Assembly: GCA_011009095.1 (NCBI GenBank)
Contig: VTPC01090550.1
Span: 62,001-126,000, forward strand
Direction of reading: 5' to 3'
DNA: 64,000 nucleotides
Origin: Ignelater luminosus
Lineage: Eukaryota; Arthropoda; Insecta; Coleoptera; Elateridae
Under the pieces are notes generated by a model, which saw nothing but the letters and a program-made list of their open reading frames with translations, did not search any database and had not been told where the DNA came from. Every line of letters starts with the position of its first letter. Positions within the stretch are counted from its first letter, which is position 1. The position numbers and the translations under genes are program-made. Below are positions 55,966-64,000 of the stretch, one piece after another.

Positions 55966-56889
55966 CTTACGTTGCCAACAGGACCGGTCCAAGACATTAA
56001 GCGTTTTAGACGCTTGTTAAAAGGCGCAACACCTGACTAGTATTTCACAAGGATACCCAATCATGTCATTTTCAGAGTCCGAGGAGGAAATGGCATGTTT
56101 GGAACTTCTGAAAGGACTCCTCATGGGCGTTGACAGAGGAGCAGAAACAGTCTTTGTTTAAGGGCATTGACATTATTTGAGCCGGCCTTCGTCGCCAATA
56201 AAATAGGGGGAATTCTTGAATGATTTGTGGTAAATTTTGAATATTTAAAATCTGACAACAAATGAGTCTAGATTTTGTAAATATGGTTAAAGAGATGCGA
56301 ACAACATCCGATTGTTTCACTGTTAATATCGCAACAGTATTATTCACCTTCGTATTCTTTTTTTAATAGAGGTCGCAACATCCTTGGTTTTTCTTTTGAA
56401 TTATTGGATCAAGTAGCTCAAAGACTGTATAATAAATATTGTAGGAGTCTTTAAAGACGGACCTTAATCAAAATCTTCAGAGTTAGCAATGACATATATA
56501 GTCTCGAAGTTGCTTTAGAGTAGATAGAAGAGGCCACGTGTCCTCAAATAGAAAGGTGGACCATTCTAAAATCAGTATGCAGACTGCTCAAACAGGACAA
56601 AAACGGCAGGAAGGTGAAATGAATATAGAGTAGCGCTCATTAGAAAGGCAAAAAGGCTGCCTGAAAACGGCACCATAAGGAGGTTGATAGTACTTGTACC
56701 TGCCTCCAACGGGTACTCTCAAGAAAAAAATCGAAAAGTCATTATTTTATAAGCATTCGTTCTAGGAATTGCTTAAAATTTCGTAGGGAATACTCGGCCA
56801 ATCCTGATCTTTCTCTGGCTACGGGCCTGATTTAAGCTAGTTTCAATGTATGAGAACATTAATAGAGATCTTGAGATAATCGTAATCTA
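55966..56889. other. Nothing recognised
   Basis: Mixed composition with no feature I can support. Confidence 0.45.
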
Positions 56890-57085
56890 CAAAAAGTATC
56901 TACGTCTAGAATCTACAAAATTATAAAGTTACAAATCGAATTTAGAGACTTGCAGATACGGGTTTTCATAATGTTATCAATAGTGTCCGAAAATTCGGGA
57001 AAACGCTGGAAATCTATTCTAAACACTCGTAGATACTGAATAACCAACAAATAACTAGTTCGAAACGTAGAAAGATCTTGCGGTA
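56890..57085 (-). repeat. ~220-base repeat unit, single copy
   Basis: It is the reverse complement of the tandem units at 61640-62310. Landmarks are GGTTTTCATAATGTTATC, GGAAAACGCTGGAAATCTA, AACACTCGTAGATACTGAAT and ACTAGTTCGAAACGTAG. It directly adjoins the ITS1/18S fragment. Confidence 0.75.
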
Positions 57086-57099
57086 GTAACCATGTGAGG

Positions 57100-57452
57100 A
57101 ATCAGAAGAAGAAAAGCGCAGCGGCTGCCGAGATGCTACTCGATCGCTCGCTCGAAGCTCGAGGCGTTCCGATTATAGAACATCGGAACGCGGATGGTCC
57201 GGCTCCGGGTGGTCCGTCCGTCTGCGCAGTACCCCATCTTATCGTGGCACTGAATCGATATATGCCAGACATTTGCTGTGACCGGAGAGGTCCGCATCGA
57301 CGGTCGTTCAGCGTCGTCGTCGTCGAACGAGGACGACGCGCTGTTTCTCGATGCCGTCTCGAGCGCGCTCATCGTCGCACGTCTACAAATAGACAGACAA
57401 CTGTCGTCGCGCCTTTCGTTGTGAAGCGAAACGCGCTGTCACAAAAACACGT
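57100..57452 (-). rRNA. ITS1 fragment of the rDNA unit
   Basis: A strongly GC-rich block immediately following the 18S 3' end on the minus strand, in the place of ITS1. It contains a 10-base-pair hairpin (GCGTTCCGAT at 57164-57173 with ATCGGAACGC at 57182-57191). 5.8S is not reached. The antisense reading frame of 141 codons is an artefact. Confidence 0.75.
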
Positions 57453-57465
57453 TAATGATCCTTCT

Positions 57466-57505
<40 letters not shown>

Positions 57506-58188
57506 TTCTAAATGATTAAGTTTGGTCATCTTCCCAGCAGTATCGGCGAAGACCTCACTAAATCATTCAATCGGTGGTAGCGACGGGCGGTGTATACAAA
57601 GGGCAGGGACGTAATCAACGCGAGCTTACGACTTGCACTTACTGGGAATTTTTTGTTCATGAGGAAAAGTTGCAGCGAGTTACCCGGGCCGCTCAACCAG
57701 GGAGGACACGCTGATTCCTCCAGTGTAGCGCGCTTGCTGCCCAAAACATCCAAGGACATCAGAGACCGGTTATTGCTCAATCTCGTGTGGTTTGAAGCCG
57801 CCTGTTCCTTCAAATAAGAATTATTTGTATGCCGACAGTAAAAACCGCGAGATGCCGGAAATACGGCTAGTTAGCAGGCTAGAGTCTCGTTCATTATCGG
57901 AATTAACCAGACAAATTGCTTCACCAACTAAGAGGGCCATGCACCACCACCCACCGAATCGAGAAAAAGCTCTCAATCTGTCAATCATTCCGATGTCCGC
58001 GCCTGGTGAAGTTTTCTGTGTTGAGTCAAATTAAGCCGCAGGCTCCACTCCAGGTGGTCCCCTTCCGTCAATTCCTTTAAGTTTCGGCTTTGCAACCATC
58101 AAAAGCTTTCGTTTCCCGGAAGCTGCCCGCTGAGTCATCGCAGGAACGTCGGCGGATCGCTAGCTGGCATCGTTTATGGTTAGAACTA
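57453..58188 (-). rRNA. Partial, degraded 18S rRNA (3' ~740 bases)
   Basis: The minus strand ends with the universal 18S terminus (GGATCATTA at 57453). It carries the conserved TTGTACACACCGCCCGTCG-type region in slightly altered form (GTATACACCGCCCGTCG, about 57585). It also has the AAACTTAAAGGAATTGACGG region (about 58075) and stops abruptly after TAACCATAAACGATGCC near 58188. Relative to functional 18S it lacks about 30 bases before the GGGTAACTCG-like stretch (about 57675) and about 16 bases near 58100. It also carries scattered substitutions. It is an rDNA pseudogene fragment, not an active unit. Confidence 0.9.
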
Positions 58189-58230
58189 ACTTTTGTTCTT
58201 GATCAAGTGCATTCACACTAACAAGGATTC

Positions 58231-58460
58231 AAAAGAAACTATTCGGTGATACCAAAATCAAACAGGCGTATATTAAAACATTAAGAACGCCCAATGATTT
58301 TGGCGCTCTCGCGCTTTTTCTTGCATATTATCATTCACTTTTTTGTGACTTACGTTGCAAACTGAGAAAGTTTCTCTCTTCTGTTACCTTTGGCAAGGTG
58401 TTTCTTGATTTTTAAGCATCATATTACTCCAGGGTGCAGAGTAAACTTGAAATAAGTTAC
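58231..58460 (+). repeat. Inverted repeat E, left copy
   Basis: Landmarks AAAAGAAACTATTCGGTGAT, CAAACAGGCGTAT, CCAATGATTTTGGCGCT and AAACTTGAAATAAGTTAC recur inverted at 62319-62564. The left edge is ~40 bases from the truncated 18S fragment. Confidence 0.75.
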
Positions 58461-58839
58461 GAGATTTATTGTATAATGCAGATCAAAACAAAAAGCTACG
58501 ATATCATTATATTATAGGTGAAAACACGACATGGCCTCGCAGGTTACCGAATTTGAATTCCCTCAATTTTTTTCCTTTGGGTAATCTAAAAATCTTGTAA
58601 ATGAAGAGAAGCTAGCAAATAGAATAGCAGCATCTTGCAATCCTATATGAAATATTCCAGAAATTTTTGCATAATCGGCACTAAGGTATTTGACGTTTAA
58701 TGTCAGACTCACTTGTTTTATTTGCCACTGTGCAGCACTCAGTTATTGCGGTACTTATGGAAAATTGCTTCATTTGCGCCGACCCTACTTTAGATAATCA
58801 AATAGTACATACTTGGGGACTTATAGATGAGGGTTTTCA

Positions 58840-58980
58840 TAATGTTATCGATAATGTCTGAAAATTCTGGAAAAAACGCTGGAAATCTACTTTAAACACT
58901 CGTAGACACTAAATAATCAACAGATTATTAGTTCGAAATTAGGAATTACGCCATGCCATTCGAAACGCAGAAGAATTTTC
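58840..58980 (-). repeat. ~220-base repeat unit, partial copy
   Basis: GGTTTTCATAATGTTATC, GGAAAAAACGCTGGAAATC, AACACTCGTAGACACTAAAT and TTCGAAACGCAGAAG, in the orientation of 56890-57085. Confidence 0.7.
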
Positions 58981-61293
58981 GAACAGCTTTAACGATAAAT
59001 GGTGGGAAGATTTGAAATTTGAAATTTGTTGACTAGTTCTATATTTTTTTTTTGAATAAATTATTTTGAGATCAGCATGCTGCAGTTTTTTTCTTAGTAA
59101 CAGAATATTTGGGGTTGAAGTGAACGTGTAAAACAGAAACTAATTTTACTCAAAAACGGTTGGATTTAGAGAAAAATGACAAGGATAAAGAAAATACCGC
59201 AAAAGCCCAAATTTTCAATCTCGCTCATAAAAACTTACCATAACTACGAAAAAATGGAAGTAGCGTATAAAAAAAGAAATAGAGAAACTCATCATGTAAA
59301 TTACATAAAATTTGAATCTTTATCACTCTGTATCTCAAAAATGGGAGGACGATTTCTTTTCTTAGAATGACCCGTAGAATCATCACCATAAGTAAGCAAA
59401 AGCAAACAAGCAAGCGTCTAATAATAAATTACTTGGTGGCACTCAAAAGTAGATTTATTAAACTTTTCTTTTAAAAACAACTTGCCGCTTATTTGGCAAA
59501 TATAATTGAGATCTCTTTAGATTCCGGTTTAAACAGGTTCGACTTATATTAAACCCGTTTGCTTTAATATGAAGTACAAATTTTTACCTAAAAATACTTG
59601 TCAGCAGGCAACTGTAATTTAATTTCAGAAATATTTTCACCAACAATAGAAGTTAATTTACCAGGAAGCATGACATGTCAGTATTTACGTTTTGAATGAA
59701 AATTATACAGTGTGAGTAAAATAGGCAACCTTGTTAGATTTTTTTTATAAATCTCTGCTAGGATCATTTTTAAAATTTTGTAATAATCAAACACTTTTAA
59801 TCTTGTCAGTTAACAAATCAATATTGGTTTTTATAATAATAACTCTAAGTTTAGTGAATCACAAAAAAATCAGGAAACACCAAACCTAGCTTTTTCAGAA
59901 TTAATGTCTAATTGAAAAATTAAATTTCTGCCTAATGGTAATTTAAAAACCAAACAACATTTAATTCCAATTACAAATTTATCTACACGCAACTTTCTAA
60001 TAGTATGGTGTGGCTCAGACTTACCTTTTAAAATATGTGGTGTGTACGAACTAGATGCATTAAAATAAGGTCTTTCTTTGGGCACGCCTAGATTTACATC
60101 AGATTTACTAGTATTAGCAAACTTAATGATCGGACTTATAATTTATTAACGAAAAGCACGTAATATACCTACCATAATTTTCTTTTTGCGAAGGATACAA
60201 ATTAAACTGGAGCAAGTTTAAAATGTTGTTGTACTACTCTCTCATCAAACTGTAAATGAAATAATTTAAATGATTTTTACATAAAAACATGCAAAATGTT
60301 TTTAAATGGCTTGTGTTTTTTCCAAGCCGTTAATAGGAAAGTTGTATTTTCTAATTATGTGAGTGGGTTTATCAATAATAACAAATTTTAATATTAAGCC
60401 ATAATAATAGATCATTAAGTGCATTTGCATTGAAAACAAAACAGTATTAAATTACATTCACATTCATTTATTTTTTAATCGTTGCTAAAATTGTCTCAAC
60501 ATTATTTATTTATGTAACAATTATAAACTTTTCATAATGCATACGGAAGGGATTGTATAGATTATTATAAAATTTAAAATTTAAAAACAAAAGGGGATAT
60601 GCGAATGTAACCAACAGAAATTGTCTCATTTCACAATATGTCTGTTACTAATTACAATTTCAAAGGAAGCAATAAAATAATATTAAATCCGTTAAATGCG
60701 GCAATTTTATTGCAGTCTAATTATATTTTTGGCAATCTTGTGTTTTAACAAACAAAAATTAGTAGTCTATTTCATTTTGGTTTGAAATTATTTGAAACAC
60801 TAGAAAATTCGAATTAATTCCTGTTGTATATTTGATTAGGAATCCACCCTCGATTCTCACATTTATTACGTTAGATTTAAAATTAATAATGAAGTTGTGT
60901 AATTTGTAAACATTGCGGTAATTATGTAATAATATAAGGTAGGCAGACGCCTTTTGTAATAAATTATTCTTCAGTTTGTAATTAAATATTAATTCAGAAA
61001 CTTAGCCATGGGAAGGGGTAGATATTAAGAAAAAAAATTATCATAAAGTATTATTGGCGGCAGTATAAACCATATTTCAAAAGACGCCGACATAATCTTT
61101 TGAGTAACTCTAATAAGCTTGTAGAATTAGCCAGGAAAATTTATATTGTGAAAGAAACAGAATGTGTCATCATTTCTTGGTAAGCTAATGCAGTGGTTAA
61201 ATTAGAAAGAAATTTGCCCGTTATGGTATTGTTTTTAAAAAAATCCATTTTTCTTTGGAAATAGAGTTTAGATTTGCATTTTCTTAAATGGAA
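58981..61293. other. Nothing recognised
   Basis: AT-rich DNA between the 220-base repeat copies. No transposase or gene. Confidence 0.5.
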
Positions 61294-61345
61294 CGCCTGC
61301 TTGACTTTGGTATCACCGAATAGTTTCTTTTGAATGCTTTTGACA
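61294..61345 (-). repeat. Fragment of inverted repeat E
   Basis: CGCCTGCTTGACTTTGGTAT and CACCGAATAGTTTCTTTTGA match the outer end of repeat E in the orientation of 62319-62564. Confidence 0.6.
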
Positions 61346-61639
61346 TCATTATCTGGTAACTTTACGTATGGCTTAGATTAAATCAGAAACAAACTTGACA
61401 ACCCTGAAAGTAACTAAAGTACTTGAAAGCTTTCCATTTCGATGTTCAGACTGCCAACTAATAAATTCTTAAACTCTTTTTTTGTTTTCCTTTCTATTCC
61501 TGTTACTTAACTGAAGACAAGGCGAGAAGGAAGATTGTGACGTCATCCTAAAACGTTGTTTTGTTTTTGAAAATTTAAAAAAGAAAAAGTTTTTGCGTGA
61601 AAATTCGTTTTTATTTAAGATTATTTCAGGCATTTAATA

Positions 61640-62310
61640 ACATTAAGAAAAAGACTGCCTGTAAGTTCCTAAATTCGATTTGCATCTTAATAATTTTGTG
61701 AATTCTAGAATCTAGACTAATTTAACTTACAATTAATTTAGCGTCACGAATATTCTTACGACTTTTTTACTTTTAGAACTAGTTATCTTTGGTTATTTAT
61801 GTAGTATCTACGAGTGTTCAAAGTGGATTTTCAGCGGTTTTTTTTCTAGAATTTTCAGATAACATTATGAAAACCAATCTGTACATTCCTAAATTCGATT
61901 TGCAACTTTAAAATTTTATGAATTCTAGATGTAGGTACTTTTTCTACAGTTCGTGTAGCGCCACGGATTGTTTCAAGATTCTTTTCTACGCTTCGAACAA
62001 GTTAATTGTTGATTATTTAGTGTCTAGGAGTGTTTAGAGTGAATTTCCAGCGTTTTCCCCGGAATTTCTAAACACGATTGATAACATTATGAAAACCAAT
62101 TTCTGCAAGTCTCTAAATTCGATTTGTAACTGAAGAATTTTTGTAGATTCTAGACTCGGGTACTTTTTGTATAATTAGCGTGGCGGCACGGATTATCTTA
62201 GGAGAATTTTTTACGTTTCAAATTAGTTATTTGTTGGTTATCTATTGTCTACGAGTATTTAGAGTAGGTTTTCAGCGTTTTTCCCGGATTTTCTCAAACA
62301 TTATTACAAA
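61640..62310 (+). repeat. ~220-base tandem repeat, three units
   Basis: The CAGCGTTTTCCCCGGA block occurs near 61832, 62049 and 62273, and AACATTATGAAAACCAAT at 61861 and 62083. This gives a period of 217-224 bases. Other unit landmarks are CTAAATTCGATTTG, TTCTAGACT, TTAGCGT-C-ACGGATT, TTCGAACAAGTTA and TGTCTACGAGTGTTTAGAG. The array runs directly into repeat E at 62319. Confidence 0.85.
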
Positions 62311-62318
62311 TAAGTTTT

Positions 62319-62564
62319 GTAACTTATTTCAAGTTTACTCTGCACCCTCTAGTAATACGACGCTTAAAATCAAGAAACACATTGCAAAATGTAATAGAAA
62401 AGAGCAATTTCCCAGTTTGTAACGTAAATGTTACAAAAAAGTTAATCATAATATGTAAAAAGCGCGAAAGCGCCAAAATCATTGGGTGATCGAGTGTTTT
62501 TAATGTTCTCATAGATATACGCCTGCTTGATTGTGGTATCATGGAATAGTTCCTTTTGAACGCT
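62319..62564 (-). repeat. Inverted repeat E, right copy
   Basis: Reverse complement of 58231-58460. It begins GTAACTTATTTCAAGTTTAC and ends near GAATAGTTCCTTTTGAACGC. Confidence 0.75.
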
Positions 62565-63009
62565 TTTCAGTATGAAAGTCTTGGTAGCAAATTCTAAGTT
62601 TTCGACTACAGCGTAATAGGTATAATTGGAATGAGTATTTCTTTTCAAATAAATTTTATTTCAAATATTTAATTTCATGTCGATACTACAACCCATTGAC
62701 TATTTAAACATTCTTAGGTTCTTTTCGCATCCGCACCAGTGTGTGTGCCAAAGTAAAAACAATTTAACAAATCATTTAAACAGAACAAGGATAACAAATA
62801 AATGTAGAAAACAAAAGTAACGTTAAACCATAAAATTAGTATAATCGAGAAATCGCACCTAACCACAAACACGGAAGGCAAAATACAAAAATATACACAA
62901 TGCTGCTTGATTATACCACTAGCGTGAAAAGATTTAGAAAACCTCTGCCACGATATCATTAAATTTCTAATGGAAAAAGGCACGATCGTCGCGACCTCTG
63001 TTGGAAATA

Positions 63010-63410
63010 TTAAAAACTAGTGTTAGGGTGGTCACTTGGTCGTCATAAGAGTGAAACATATCGTTAGAAACAATCATAAATCTTATAAATCTTCAGGTTT
63101 AGAGATGTACATTTATAGCCAGCTCTGGTAACGTTGGTTGTAACTGATGATCACCTTTTCTTCCGCCATCTTGATATATCTTGACGAGATTTAGCGCTAC
63201 CTCGTGGTTGATGATTTTCTCCTTTTTTGAACATTCAATCTATTGGAAATTTAAAAAACTAGTATGAGAGTGAACACACGGTTGCCAAAACACTGAAGCA
63301 CATCATCAAAAGCAGGCATAAAAATAAATGTTATAAATCTGTCATGTTGATCTCCCACTTTTTAACCATTTTGTGATACATCTTGATGAAATTTAGCGTC
63401 ATTTTTGACC
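63010..63410 (-). repeat. Dispersed repeat family A, two adjacent copies
   Basis: One fuller unit (63010-63240) is the reverse complement of 2200-2440. A shorter related unit follows (63250-63410) with AAACTAGTATGAGAGTGA, ATGTTATAAATCT and GATGAAATTTAGCGTCA landmarks. Confidence 0.6.
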
Positions 63411-63582
63411 AATTGATTGATATTTATTGAGTTTTTTTCTTGTTTTCATATTGCTTGTACACAATCAAACAGTACGCTATCGTGCTATAAATGGAAAAAT
63501 CCCTGATTAGTTGACATGTGACAATTGTCCACATGTCAGTCAGTTTGGTATTTTTTTTAATTGGTAGCATGGAAGCGTGCTG

Positions 63583-64000
63583 AAAGCTCTGCACGGGCCA
63601 AAATCTTCATGCCTGACCTGACTAGGAGTAAACTTGACGCGACCTGAAAAACTGGTAACCTTTTAATCGGCTGGAAAAACCCGACTGAACGGTCCGAGAG
63701 GGCCAGGAATCCTGACAGGTCCGAGGCGCCTGAACGATTTCGACAAGCCCGAACGACCCGACAGGGCCGGGAAGCCTGACAGATCTGAGACTCCTGAACG
63801 ATTCGACAAGTCCGAACGACCCGACAGGGCCGAGAAGCCTGACGGATCCGAGACTCCTGGACGATTCGACAAGCCCGACGACCCGTCAGGGCCGGGAAGC
63901 CTAACAGGTCCATGACTCCTGAAGGATTCGATCCCATAAGACCAAACGACCCGACAAGTACGGACTACCCTTTAAAAAGTGAGGCCCGCCCCGACCAAGA
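63583..64000 (+). repeat. TCGGGC-motif element, copy 3, with 63-base repeats
   Basis: The leader AAAGCTCTGCACGGGCC then GACTAGGAGTAAACTTGACG matches the leaders at 7174 and 17223 (those on the minus strand). It is followed by a tandem array whose units begin near 63724, 63787, 63850 and 63911 (GAGACTCCTGAACGATTCGA, CCCGACAGGGCCG), a period of about 63 bases or 21 codons. The element reaches the window edge, so its far end is unknown. The frames in it are repeat shadows. Confidence 0.75.

Noticed and set aside
57094..58034. Several open frames of 75-141 codons in a GC-rich block
   Set aside because: They lie antisense to or within the 18S/ITS1 rDNA fragment, whose conserved sequence explains the composition and the open frames.
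61640..62310. CRISPR-like or centromeric array
   Set aside because: There are only three diverged ~220-base units without unique spacers, in a eukaryotic context. It is best described as a dispersed tandem repeat.
63557..63937. Minus-strand frames of 126 and 69 codons with 21-residue repeats
   Set aside because: The 63-base DNA repeat period is a multiple of three and creates repetitive frames. No gene context.

Overview
This is a eukaryotic nuclear window, most likely from an insect and possibly a beetle. That inference rests on AT-rich DNA, short GT-AG introns (50 and 92 bases), an insect-type U1 snRNA, a 3' 18S rRNA/ITS1 fragment, and an insect-style mix of Crypton, R1/jockey-type, RTE, copia, gypsy-type and Tc1 remnants. 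There are no operons or bacterial signals. Species assignment is inference only. Two runs of N (28856-29496 and 41200-41209) are assembly gaps.

Host genes are few. A small two-exon F-box gene lies on the minus strand at 3079-3569 with a TATA box. A cluster of five tRNA-Leu(TAG)-like sequences lies at 4493-5966, with at most one or two possibly functional. A U1 snRNA gene or variant is at 19978-20139 (+). A probable first coding exon with a signal peptide is at 24880-24942 (+), whose gene would continue beyond what I can recognise.

The rest is a layered transposon graveyard. From left to right it holds: AATCGATTA-motif elements and a GC-rich TCGGGC-motif element (1.4-7.4 kb); a 2.4 kb sequence bounded by ~285-base inverted repeats (8.3-10.7 kb); a copia remnant broken by a second TCGGGC element (15.8-17.6 kb); a 715-base foldback (21.3-22.0 kb); a decayed unidentified ORF (22.6-23.6 kb); a Tc1 fossil (27.8-28.3 kb); several MITEs (30.0, 32.5, 37.2 and 48.2 kb); a nearly intact Crypton-type tyrosine-recombinase element in direct tandem with its internally deleted derivative (39.06-41.24 kb); and a gypsy-type gag remnant split by a foldback carrying a hammerhead-like motif (44.7-45.7 kb).

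An R1/jockey-type LINE fragment (49.1-50.5 kb) is followed by an RTE LINE with a textbook 5' inversion (51.2-52.75 kb). Inside that RTE copy sits a 74-base slice of the neighbouring R1-type LINE, flanked by 17-base duplications.

The right end (56.9-62.6 kb) combines a ~220-base tandem repeat family, an inverted repeat pair and a degraded 18S/ITS1 fragment. A third TCGGGC element with 63-base repeats runs to the window edge.

The best candidates for something undescribed are the TCGGGC-motif element family, the Crypton tandem pair, the nested LINE slice and the 220-base repeat/rDNA complex. I see no new multi-gene system.
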